Part shown: positions 45,019-55,125 of the stretch, one piece after another | Numbering within the stretch: position 1 is the first letter of the stretch | Layout: every line of letters starts with the position of its first letter | Origin: Penicillus capitatus | Taxonomy: Eukaryota > Chlorophyta | Assembly (NCBI GenBank): GCA_965649825.1 | Contig: OZ287694.1 | Span: forward strand, 1,612,001-1,676,000 | Length of the DNA: 64,000 bases | Direction of reading: 5' to 3' | Made by a program: the position numbers and the translations under genes | Notes under the pieces: generated by a model | Databases searched by the model: none | The model's input: only the letters and a program-made list of their open reading frames with translations | Told to the model about the DNA's origin: nothing

Positions 45019-46249
45019 TTACCGGTTATCCGATCCATCAGCAAAGCCGTTTTTGAACAGTCTATTTGCGTTATTTACATTTCTGCAGTGAAAGGAACAT
45101 GTTTGAATGTCAGTAAACCCATTCCATGCTGTTATCGACTCGCTCGACGGACTTCGAAACGCGACACGTTGCAGAAGAGTCACGGGTCCTGTTTGTCTTA
45201 TCTCGTCCAACTTCTCTTCGGACTCCATGAACAAACGTCTCCCGCGAATGACAGCGCGCTGCTCGGCAGGAAGCCTCTCAATAAGTCGGCAGTCAACTTG
45301 TGATTGTTACTTAGTATGCAGTGTCCGTGCTTCTCGTGACATCTGGGGATGAAGATGAACCGGTCCATCGTCCAGATCACGTTGTATAAAGCAGTGTCTT
45401 CTTTGAGCCAACGACGAGCATCCTTCAGGACATCCAGATAGGCCTCGTGGATCTCGCTCTCCTGCAGTCTCCTCCAAGACGGACACCGAAGGGACGGAAA
45501 GAAACGTTCAATGCCGTCACATCACCTTCGGTAAGCATGCCTTGTAGTATGCATCAAACGGCAGAGGAGAAGAAGCGGACAGCGGCAGTGGCACCACCTA
45601 CCGACCATGCACCGCACACGTGCCCGCCTTCCCGCATCAGACGCGCCTGGATGTGTTTGTGTGGTTGACTGGCGCCGGACATGGGACCGCAGTTAAAGAA
45701 TGCGACGCCCCCTTCTGGCGTGCACTACACTGAAGACGCTTTCCGGGCCTCTCCGCAAACACTCCCTCACCTTCAGCGTCTTCCATGTCGCCGAGACATC
45801 TGCCAGTGTGAGTGGCCGGTGCTGATGCTCGTAGCTACGCGTAACGACCAGGACGTGGCGATCCACGAGATTGAACTTGTTCAGCAGGAGCACGTGCGTC
45901 TCGCTGAGGTCCATCACCCAGAGATCCGGATCGTATGGCAGGAACGGATTCCCCTTCTTATCTCTCAAACCATCGCTCTGCAGGGCGACATCGCGTTGCC
46001 GAGGCATCGGTACTTGATCGTGGCGTTGGATTTGCGTTTGAGGGCCTCGGAGATACGCACGACGAAGTGCCCTCTGCTGACGGGGTCTTCCAGGAGGTGC
46101 ACCTTCGTCGGGGTCTTCATCACGGCCCCTCGTTGCTCGGCACGACGATAGCGCTCTTCGATGCCATTCCACAGTTCGCGTCCGGCTGAGCACATCGTTC
46201 GCGGAGTCGACGTCATCCAGCGGAAGGAAACGCGCGCTGTCAGATGCAT
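45019..46249 (-). CDS. Ap4A phosphorylase (ATP adenylyltransferase), with frame break
   Basis: HIT-superfamily enzyme that splits diadenosine tetraphosphate with phosphate to ADP and ATP. Minus-strand exons: LWNGIEERYRRAEQRGAVM and EALKRKSNATIK; a 50-bp intron (gtaccg to tttgag); DKKGNPFLPYDPDLWVMDLS and HVLLLNKFNLVDRHVLVVTR; an intron after ATWKTLK; GGVAFFNCGPMSGASQPHKH with the catalytic HxHxQ as HKHIQ; then HEAYLDVLKDARRWLKED and LYNVIWTMDRFIFIPRCHEK; then SALSFAG. The conserved continuation LFMESEEKLDEIRQTGPVTL is in a different frame from SALSFAG (near 45240), so the copy is frameshifted, misread or spliced in a way I did not see. The start (46249 or an internal Met) lies only about a dozen bases from the divergent CDKAL1 start. 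Confidence 0.75.
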
Positions 46250-46260
46250 CGAACGGGAGA

Positions 46261-47571
46261 ATGATGGAAATCGACGATATCGAAGACATTCCGCTGCCGC
46301 TGGACGTCACCCTGCGTCCCCGGCAGCGATCCGTGGCGCTACGTCAACGTCAGCAGGAGCCCGGTCGAGGACAGGGCGCCGTTCCGGGGACGCATGCCAT
46401 CTGGGTGCGCACTTTCGGCTGCGCGCACAACCAGAGCGATTCCGAGTACATGCTGGGTCAGCTGCAGAGCTATGGATACAGGCAGGGACTGGGTGGCGGA
46501 GAGAGGAGATGTGCTGTTTGGTTTCTAGACTGGTGGAAGAGAAGGAGAATGCCGATTTGTAGATTGTCAATAGCTGCACGGTAAAGGGTCCCAGTCAGTC
46601 TGGTATGACAAACCTGGTCGAGACGGGACGAAGACTGAGGAAGAAGCTGGTCGTGAGTGGATGCGTGCCGCAGGGTGATCGACGCAACGCCGCCATCAAA
46701 GAGCTGAGCGTCATCTGTTCTCCTGTGCCCACAGAAATGACAGCCGTGATGTGGCGGCGGACCTGTCGTTAGGTGTGGAGCAGATCGATCGCGTCGTGGA
46801 AGTGGTGGAGGAGACGCTGAAAGGGAACGTGATTCGATTGCTGACGAAGAAGGAATTGCCGCAGTTGGATCTTCCCAAGATTCGCCGAAGTCCATTCGTC
46901 GAAATCCTTCCTCTCTCGACTGGATGCCTCGGTCGCTGTACTTACTGCAAGACCAAACACGCCAGAGGTCTGTCACATCATCTTTCTTAACCGTTGGCAG
47001 CCTCTATCGATGGAACACGCGAGTTGGGAAGCTACGATCCAGATCTTCTGGTTAAGGGAGTGAGAAGTGTAACCTCAGATCCGGTGGTAATGGAGAGGAA
47101 TGCTTTTCAAAGGTGGCGATTGTTGGGGGTATGTAGGTCAGAGAGATCTGGATGAGCAGTGAAGATACTGGCGCGTACGGTCAGGATCTGGGAACGGACA
47201 TTACTGTTCTGCTGAGGCGCGTGGCGTCTGTTCTGCCGTCGGACACTCGTACCATGCTGCGGATCGGCATGACGAACCCCCCTTACATTCTGGAGCATCT
47301 GGATTTTATCGGTCGATGTCTGAAGCATCCCTTTGTCTACTCCTATCTCCACATCCCAGTGCAGTGCTGCAGCAATGCCGTTTTGGACAGGATGAAGAGA
47401 GAGTACACCGTCGAAGGTTCGGTCACAGTTTTCCTCTTGCTGATTTCTCACACTTTTCTGTCTGCAGAATTTGAGCACGTGTGTGATACGCTGTTGGCTG
47501 CCTGTATGGAACTGGAACTTGCGCCGGATATCATCTGCAGTTTTCCGGGCGAGACGGATGATCCGTCGTGA
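46261..47571 (+). pseudogene. CDKAL1-like tRNA methylthiotransferase, nonsense codon and truncated
   Basis: Homologue of CDKAL1, a radical-SAM enzyme adding a methylthio group to t6A37 of tRNA-Lys. It starts MMEIDDIEDIP. The N-terminal domain has HAIWVRTFGCAHNQSDSEYM, then LVEEKENADL, a TAG (46560-46562) where relatives have Trp, then IVNSCTVKGPSQSGMTN. Later exons give [17 protein letters not shown], the iron-sulfur motif [15 protein letters not shown] (CxxxCxxC), EIWMSSEDTGAYGQDLGTD, IGMTNPPYILEHLDFIG, YLHIPVQCCSNAVLDRMKRE and PDIICSFPGETDD. Introns of 33 to about 65 bp were placed by eye. Just after GETDD, where relatives continue for over 150 residues including the TRAM domain, the frame stops and the opposite-strand helicase begins. 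The stop codon and the loss of the C-terminus indicate a pseudogene or a rearranged or misassembled locus. Confidence 0.8.
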
Positions 47572-47574
47572 CCG

Positions 47575-49712
47575 CTCGAAAACAGACACCGCATTGAACC
47601 CTTCCTGCGCGTCCAGCTCTCTGCTTTGCGGACGCCTTAGAGATTCATTGCACTTTGACTCGGCTAACGCGCTTCTCAGCATCGTAGCCGACCTCCTTGG
47701 GCTGGCGGCTTCCTTGTTCGGGGAAGGAGCGCGTCTGTTGGCTCCTCCTCTTCGCCGATCTCGCTCTCTACGGGCTCATCATCTTCACTGTCCGGCTTGG
47801 GCGGATCTTTGGAAGCAGCTGCAAAAGGGAGGACGCTCGGGAGTCTTTGGCGAAGGGACGAAGACTTGGAAGTCGGAAGTCTGGCTGAGCCGCTTCGTAC
47901 AGCAATTCTATTAACGCGTCAATTAGGCTGTGCACCATGGCCATCTCCACGAATTCTGCGCTCTTCTCTGCCATCTTCTCTGTCAGGTATCGCACAAACG
48001 CATATTTCATCGAAGGGCAGGAGAGGGCCAATAGAGGCAAAGTCGATGGATAGTCCTGTCCAACCTCGCCCACCACCACGCGCAGCGATTCCTTTCCATC
48101 CTGCACACCACGAACCTCTGCCAATAAACCAGCAGAGAAGGCACTACTACCGTCAGAGGCTGCTGCTTCCAAACGTGTGCGTTTGCAGAGGCAAGGAGCT
48201 CTGCAGGGACATCAAGAAGAAGCTCCACAGAATGCGCGTCCGGTACACAGCAACAGTCGCCGTAAATGGCAACGAGCGCATCGCAGTCTTCCTGCCATGG
48301 CGATTCATCATCATTTCCCTCCCTCAGCTCCTCGCTCAAACAAATCCCTGATGCGTTCGGCTAAGACAGTTGCCTGTCGCGTCAGTATCGATCGCACCTG
48401 TGAGTTGAGTGTACAGGAGACGATGGGCCAGTAGAGGGTCTCCATCTGCCATATGCAGCGCCTGGAGGATTTCGGGAAGACGATAGCCGTACTGCAGCAA
48501 GGTGTCCACGTCGGGATCTTCCGTCTCGCTCCACTCCATCTCATCGTCCGACGCCTCCTCCTCCGCGGATGCTTTGATGACACCGACCGTGTGCGTCTTG
48601 GAACCTGAAAACCGCATCCTGGCATCCAAGAAGCGCAATGCGTGTCGAAGCTTGCGTTTGTTGAAAGACGCTGGGAGCTCATATTCATCCAAATGAAAAC
48701 AGAGCCAATCGAGAACAGACTCCGAGAAAGACCCTGTCGGCCGTTGCGTCGCCTGATGCATGGCCTGATGGATGTCCTCCTTTGAGAAACCGTCTCTCAT
48801 CAGTCTATGCTCCAACCTCTTCCACTCCTCCCGCACGCCTCCTTTGCCGTCCACGACCCGGCGCGGATTTCGATCCTTCAGCATCTTCTCCACGACCTCT
48901 TGCTCGGCGTGACTCATCACAATGGCCTGCGGCTCGCGTTCGAGCTTCTTTGGAGGCGGAGGCGGCGCGTCTGTCGCTTTCTGTCGCTTCTGTTCATCGT
49001 AAATCACTTTGTGGTAATTCCAGACGTCAATATACTGTGGAGGCAAGACCCGATGAAACGCGCAGTCACCTTCACCGACACCTCCATCTTCGCGAGGGGC
49101 CCTTTCGAGTGCGTAAACGAACCTGCCACGTGACAGAGGGCAGCCGCCGCAGCCGATTGCACCATCGCTTCATCGACGGCCTCGCTGACGAGTGGATCGT
49201 CCAGGAAGAGAACGATGTCTTTCTTGGCATCCTTCATGTCCGGCACCACCACCACCTTCTCACTCCATAAGCACTCCAGGCGCCCGCTGTGTGACATCTC
49301 ACTTTGCAGTAAGGCTTTCTGCCATCAGATGTGACAGGTTTGTAGATCGGCTTTCGGCGGTTGTTTCGCTTGCACCACTCAAAGAGCAGCAGCTTTGGTG
49401 ATTTGTGCGTGTAGTAGCCACTCGCACTCCCGACATCCTGAATGGAGATGCCTGCTCTCTGATCCACCTTCAGACTGCCTCTTCTTCAAATGTCACACAT
49501 GACAGCGTGCTCACCTCACTCTTTGCCTCCGGAGGCGACTCCTTGGAAACGACAGCGGCATGATGCTTCGAAACGTGTTCCTTCAGTCGACCACTCTGAA
49601 CACGGCGACACAGTCTCCGCAGCGAGAGGGAATGGCGTGGCTGACGCGGCACCTGCTTGAAGATGCGGTCGCAGTGAGGGCAAGGGTGTTCGAGGTCGCG
49701 TTTGTCTGGCAA
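47575..49712 (-). pseudogene. DHX29/DHX57-like DExH RNA helicase, core deleted and truncated
   Basis: Start MPDKRDLEHPCPHCDRIFKQ at 49712. A 61-bp intron removal joins CPHCDRIFKQ to SGRLKEHVSKHH, forming one C2H2 finger. Then a dsRBD-like segment (KSPKLLLFEWCKRNNRRKPI), LPPQYIDVWNYHK as in DHX29, a helical part with LDWLCFHLDEYELPASF, a UBA-like domain (LLQYGYRLPEILQALHMADG) and an RWD domain (DYPSTLPLLALSCPSMKYAF). An intron leads to an acidic linker (PDSEDDEPVESEIGEEEEP). Motifs I to V, some 350 residues, are absent. The linker is followed within about 20 codons, in another frame, by VGYDAEKRVSRVKVQ, a TGA (47645-47647), then ISKASAKQRAGRAGRV, which is motif VI, and GVCFRA, after which the CDKAL1 copy begins on the other strand. 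The OB-fold end is missing. Confidence 0.75.
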
Positions 49713-49810
49713 CGGTGGGCCGCTGTTGCCGCATCAGGCTGCTCCCGAGGTGAAGATACCCGCCTTGGCGCGTCTGTTGTCTCGGTTCTTGATTTTTCCC
49801 ATTTTACACA

Positions 49811-50858
49811 ATGCAGCTGCATGCCGCCGAACTCGAGCCATTGGCACTCTACTTCGACGCACGACTTCGTCTGATTCCTCTCAAGAACGTCAACGCGCAC
49901 GAGAACGACGAAACGCAACGCGTGTCGTCAAATCAGCGAAAGGAGGAGCAGAAACGCAGAGAGGCGGCGAAGAGAAGCGCCTACCGAGCGACATTCCGAC
50001 CCCCGTCTGCACGAACGCACACTTCGGGTCCAGAGTCGAGCCATGCAGAGGCGGAAGGGTGCGACGCGGAGCAGGACGTCGCTATGGATGAGGAAGCGTG
50101 CGCTGAGGAAGGGATCGAAGGCGAAGTGACACGAGCAGTACTGAAAGAGCGATTGGAGGCGAAGATTGCCGCCATCCGACAGCGAACGGGATCGGCCAAG
50201 ATGAAGAAGAAATCGCAGCAGGAGAAGAAAAACGCGCAGAGTGCTGTGAATGCGAAGAAGAAACGCAGAAGGCATGCCCTTCAGAAACGGAGACGTCCGG
50301 AGGCCTCTGCGGACGATGGACCGCCGCCGAACAAGAAGGCGAAGAAAGAGAGCGAAGAAGAGGCAGTGGTGCTCAAGTCTCTGGCCTTTACCGAAGTGAA
50401 GGAGACAGAGGGAGAGAGAACGATCGGCAAGACGGGGAGGAAGCGCCGCATGGCTGAGAAGTTCCGCCGATTGGGGGTCGCTCAGGAACAGAAGGAGACG
50501 ACCGATCGTTTCACCCAGACGGGCGAAGGCGGAGAGAAGGTTCGCGGACGGTGGGTCGATGCCATGCCCCGACATGCCGCGTTCGTCTGTGCAGGTGATC
50601 CAGACGGAGTGGAATCGGGCGCTGCAGCGGGCGAGCGGAAAGAAGGTGCTGGACGATCCGAAACGGATTCAGAAGTCCATCGACGATGCGTTCCGCCTTA
50701 AGGCCAGGAGGGCCAAGAAGTGGCAGAAGAGGTGGTCGTTGGTGGAAGAGGAGCAGACGGAGAGGCAGGAGAAGAGGAAGAAGAATCTCAAGAGAAGATC
50801 GGAGGAGCGAAAGAAGAAGAAGGGGCAGCGCAAGGCACAGAAACGCGCAGCCGTCTGA
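49811..50858 (+). CDS. SURF6: SURF6 family nucleolar protein
   Basis: Nucleolar protein of the Surfeit-6/Rrp14 family, involved in pre-rRNA processing. The first exon (ATG 49811) is charged and Lys/Arg-rich, with TRAVLKERLEAKIAAIRQR (SURF6-like helix), several KKKRRR runs and VRGRW. A 40-bp intron with a weak gtcgat donor and a good cgttcgtctgtgcag acceptor joins it in phase to VIQTEWNRALQRASGKKVLD, DAFRLKARRAKKWQKRW and an RKKNLKRRSEERKKKKGQRK tail, the signature C-terminal block of the family. Stop at 50858. It is divergent from the helicase gene, with about 98 bp between start codons. The total of about 335 residues fits the family. No defect was seen. Confidence 0.8.
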
Positions 50859-50861
50859 ACT

Positions 50862-51752
50862 TCATTTTTGCTCGACACAGGGATACTGTCTGTCCAGTTT
50901 CGTGCTGCGACACAGAGGGCACTTCCATTTGAGGTATCGCTCTGCGGTCTTGGCATCCAAGTTCACGCACTCTCCACAAAACCATCTCTTGCAGTAGTCA
51001 CAGTATATCCAGAACGTCCCTTGCCTAAAGACGACGCATCTCGCACTTTGTGTTGTGTTGGAGAGATGTGACTTGTAATGCTTATTGCAGAGGGGACAGG
51101 GATCGCCGTCGCCATCCTGCCACTCATCTTCTTCTCCCTGACCTGGTGACGGACTGTCCTGAGATTCTTGCCCTTCGAAAGACGGTTCGCCCAGACGATT
51201 GTTAATGTCCTGACTGGAGGTCACTATCTCGAGCAAGGGTGTCTCCCTGTTCATCATGGTAAAGAGTTGCTCCCTGTATTTGATGTGACGTTTGGCGGAG
51301 GGAGCCGAGAGTGACAGACCGTTGCTTATGAGTCAGGCAGAAGGAGCGGAACAGCGCGACACTTAACAACCAACTCTCCGCATGGACACACACAAACGCC
51401 AACCAGGACAGCTTCTGAACAGCTTCCTGCCTCGGCGCTCTGTTATGCACGACGACGCATCTTACGTCGAGGCTGTCACGCGGACAGTTAATTCCGTTGC
51501 ACGGCTCGGGGATAACAGGTGGGACTTCATAGGAGGGTGGACCCACGTGCCAGGTTCCATCTGGATTCCCGAACAGACAGAGTCCTTCTCGATGAGGCGC
51601 ACAAGTGGCAAATAATTCGTCCACTCTACAGAACGCACAGTCGTGGGGAGAGGGACGGAATGGAAGGAAGACTCTGTCGTTAGGGCGCGGAGAATGGCGC
51701 CACGTCGAGTGGACCACTCGTCGAAGATGTCGGAGACGGAGCGATCCACCAT
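50862..51752 (-). CDS. Alfin-like PHD finger protein
   Basis: Chromatin reader of the Alfin-like family, whose PHD finger in plants binds H3K4me2/3. ATG 51752 gives MVDRSVSDIFDEWSTRRGAI and LRALTTE. A 48-bp intron joins VDELFATCAPHREGLCLFGN, TWHVGPPSYEVPPVIPEP and NGINCPRDSLD. A 39-bp intron then leads to KLSWLAFVCVHAESWLLSVA. A 46-bp intron follows, then REQLFTMMNRETPLLEIVTS, an acidic spacer, CPLCNKHYK, an intron of about 47 bp, QGTFWIYCDYCKRWFCGECV and KWKCPLC. Each join follows the Alfin order and restores phase. In the PHD the usual His (WFHGKC in plants) is Cys (WFCGEC), giving an all-cysteine finger. The 3' end lies 3 bp from the SURF6 stop (convergent). Confidence 0.8.
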
Positions 51753-52333
51753 TTCCCTGTAGAGACGCGAGCTCAGACGAGAGAATGAGCACAAAATCGA
51801 TCCGTACGCAAAGATGTACGACAAAGAAGAGACGTCAGCTGCCAGTTTGCAGGTCGTATCTCAAAGTCTGTCAGCGTCGCTGTCAGATAGAATCTCCCGT
51901 CGAGGAAGGGACAGACATCCACGCTAGGTGTGACAAGGAAGAGTGAGATTGCCCGTCGTGGATGAACAGACGCCGGTCGCTGAGTCCAATCACTACACTT
52001 ATCGCACAAATCTCCATGCATCTTCGAACCGTACAGTTCCTTGACCTCGAGCACAATATCTGGCCGACTGTGTGTTTGAATGAAGAGTCAGCAGGAGATT
52101 TGTCAACAGATCAGCCTTCAATAAGGAAGGCATTCACACTCAATGCAAGCCTGGCAGAAAATGTTTCAAAAACCGCAAACTCCTTCACGCACATTCCGGC
52201 CAATGCTTGACATCCTTCTCAAGAGAGAAGAAGAGTTCATTCAGTCTATGGAAGCTTGTCGACAACAGACAATAAAGCAAAAAAACTCAATCTCCGGCAG
52301 TTCATTTGACTGCTGTCTGGGAGGGCACTTGAT
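51753..52333. other. Intergenic
   Basis: A minus-strand frame (52054-51773) includes HGDLCDKCSDW and NWQLTSLLCR, but no domain is recognised; it may be 5' UTR or an upstream exon of the Alfin-like gene. Nothing else is seen. Confidence 0.3.
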
Positions 52334-55001
52334 TCAGCGGGAGCCCGATGGACCCTTGTTCGTTTGCTTCTCCAAGAATTCTTCGAGATTCTTCTTCATC
52401 TTGTCCATCCCTTCCGTCAAGACCTTCATCTGATCTTGAATGTTTAGGACTTTAGTCGTCAAGGATGTCGTCCCTGTGTTTTCTTCCTCTCTTGACGTCT
52501 TTGATGACTGCCCCACTGCTGAGCGGATCTCACGAATATCTTTCCTCAAAACCTTCCCGAATTCTTTAATTCTTCCATCCCATTCGCTCTCTTCCTCTCT
52601 TGCCCCGTCGACTGGAACCAGGTAATGAAAGTACCTGCGTCGATGACAGGGCTTCAAAAAGAACATGCTATGAAAGGCGTTGTTAAGCTTCAACCTGCTC
52701 AAGAGAAGCCTTAACACAGATCCTGAAAACGATATGTACTCGCCGCTTTTCAGAGAATCTGGAAGCGCTATTGCCTTGCCCCGCTAGCTGATCTATCCTA
52801 ACGAGTTTCCGAGCCACGGAGAAGAAAGCGGCGCTGACAATTTCTGCCCGGCACTTTACCAGCATTTCTTTCTCCCAGTGCTTGATCTTGTCAAAGCTCT
52901 CGCTCAGAATCGCCACCAAGAGGCTGATGAGCACGATGCCTCCGATGAAGAGAAAGGTACTGAACAGGATAGAGCGCCAGAGGCCAATGAACCCATCGCC
53001 TTTGTTCGAACGGAACATCTGCGTGCCGCCGACAACAGACCATCACGTCAGCAGACGCATTCAGGACAGAGATGGATGACGCACTTCCTCTTCAAAGTTC
53101 CCCACGCACGCGTGGAAGAGTATCTTGAACACGTGAGGAATCGTCAGTCGTCGTCGATCGTCGTCGTCGTCGTCTGCCCTGCAGTGATGCTCAGATCAGC
53201 TGTGGAATTCGTGATGTCATTCGATGACTTAGTTTTATTGGCTTTTGCCTGTTCCCTCGCTAGTTTCTTGTGCTCTGTGTAGTTGTGGACGACCCGAACG
53301 GCAAAGGAGAATCCTAGTAGAACGCACACACCGAGTCCTGTGAAAGGCAGCGCCGCTTTGAACGAATCCTTGACCATCGACACAAACGGCCCGATCTTGT
53401 CGAAAGGGAGAAGCGTCTCGACGACCTGAACAGCGCACACATGATCCATAAGATCACACAAAATGATCATTCTCCGTTGGATCGACGCACCAGAAACCAC
53501 ACGAAAACGCACTCGATGGAGGTGAGGAATGCAGAGATGTCATCATGTCTGGGGTCACCGACAACGTGATCATCGCAGCCGTCGTCATCGTCGTCGTTCT
53601 CGAATGGAAACTGAACGCCAACAACGTGGATAAGGATGGTCAGTTTGATCAGAATGCTCACAATCCTGGATGCAACATTCGTCGATCGTGATCTGAATCG
53701 CAAACGGATCGACAGACGCACTTGATGCGTGAGAATCTGATGGACAAGGAGAACAATGGCACTGCACAGGAGAGAATGATGGCGACAAGCGACGTCAGCT
53801 GTCGCAGATCTGAAGCGCCTGTCGTCTGCATCTTGTCATCGTTTCCTGCTGTGGCTGATCTGGGACATCGTTTCATTGCGTAGGACCAAGCAAAGAGCGA
53901 AAACAGCAAGGCAGTGAGTACGTCTAGGAAGCCGAGCAGAAGGAAACGCTTGCGTAAAGAGGAGAACATCCAGTTAGCAAACGTCGTCAGCGTCTCAGAC
54001 TTGAAGATCTCCAGCGGAAGCTTAGCCGCCTGCATCTGCCAAAGCACATGGTCCCAGAAGTAGTAGTGCGTTTTCGGATTGGATCGAATGCCGACAGTGT
54101 CGTCATAAGAACGGACTCTGGCGGCGTCCAGATCGATGCAAAAGAACTTGGCGGACATCTCGACCTGAAAATCGGTTGACTCCTTCAAGTCTTCGGAGTG
54201 CTCTTTGCAGTGTTCAACCCAGAAATCTCTCGCCGTTTCTGCGGTAAGTCCTTTAAATCTTTCCGGCAGCTCATCTGATGTCATAGCGATCGGTCGTTTG
54301 CCGTTCTTATCGATCAGCGAACGGCAGATGGAGAATCTCCCGTACTCGAATGCAAAGCTGTCGTTCCTGATGTAGTCCTTCATCAGATCAGGGAACGCTC
54401 TGATGAGAGGGAAGAGGTAGTTAGTGAGAATGCAGCTGGACTCTTCCACCGGCAGCTTCTCCTCTGCCACGACGTCGAGGACGAATTTCGCGACCACCTT
54501 TGCTCCGCTGCTTATCGCCCAGTCCAGCGTTCGACACCTCCCAGTGCGAAGGAGGACAAATCTCTTGTGTCGCTGAGCAAGCTCAAGCAACTTCAAGACA
54601 CACTCTGGCTGCTTCTGAGCAATGGCATCGCAGAGAAGCGGAGTGCCATTCCTACTATTCACCATGTCGATAAGGTCGTCTTCAAACTCGTTGATGAGAC
54701 TGCCGCGAACACGTTTGGTCGTTAGCCGAAACGTTTGTGTGTTTTGGCTTACGCATTCGTTATTTCTTCGGTCCAGTAGGGAACCTCGATGTCCGCTTGA
54801 TGGACCCATGTACCTATGGCATCTCCGTCTCGTTTCGAAACTGAGAGATTTGTGGTGCTGCGTCGAGAAAAGATACGTCTTCGGCCAACGCGTCTGTCTA
54901 GTAAACCGTTCGTGCATTACCTCCGTATCCGTCCGGATTTGCCGAAGGCTCCTCTGGTGGAAGCAGTGACCTTGTGTCGCTGCTTTCCCCGGCGTCACCA
55001 T
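52334..55001 (-). CDS. TRP-like channel ch8 (type I)
   Basis: Type I channel. ATG 55001; a first exon ends at a gtaatgcac donor, then a short exon ending PYWTEEITNA and an intron (gtaagc to cgcggcag). The ankyrin-like exon has PLLCDAIAQKQPECVLKLL, TLDWAISSGAKVVAKFVLD, FAFEYGRFSIC and KFFCIDLDA. S1 FLLLGFLDVLTALLFSLFA, S2 VAIILSCAVPLFSLSIRF, S3 VSILIKLTILIHVVG, S5 FTGLGVCVLLGFSFAVRVV. Between S5 and the pore the open frame stops. A 52-bp intron (gtcatcgaat to atcactgcag) would restore phase to an Asp-rich run, then IPHVFKILFHACVGNFEEE. S6 GGIVLISLLVAILSESFD departs from DTY. The tail has RYFHYLVPVDGAREEE and a coiled coil to 52334. Its upstream block matches ch5 and ch6 although its body is type I. 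Confidence 0.75.
53147..53175. repeat. Imperfect (GTC)n tract in ch8
   Basis: Nine GTC-like units interrupted by gatc, encoding Asp and Arg in the S5-pore linker on the minus strand. Length change here could shift the frame. Confidence 0.8.
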
Positions 55002-55019
55002 TATTCATCCGTCCGCTGC

Positions 55020-55125
55020 TGTTCGTCTTTCCTCAATGCACTGCTCGACAAGCTTTCGCCAAAGCACGAATGCGCGTCAAGATGAAGCTGCTTGTACAGC
55101 CACGCGAAATGATGACTGCGTCAGC
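55020..55125 (-). promoter_or_regulatory. Conserved 5' block of ch8
   Basis: On the minus strand: catttcgcgtggctgtacaa, then gcagcttcatcttgacgcgc and gcgaaagcttgtcgagcag. This matches the ch5 and ch6 upstream blocks closely. Confidence 0.5.

Noticed and set aside
46560-47647. Nonstandard genetic code with TAG or TGA as Trp
   Set aside because: Serpins, channels and the small gene at 33.35 kb all end sensibly in TGA or TAA, and only the two visibly truncated genes have such codons.
47107-47682. Minus-strand 191-codon frame
   Set aside because: It is the antisense shadow of the CDKAL1 exons. Only its upstream end overlaps true helicase sequence, which is in another frame.
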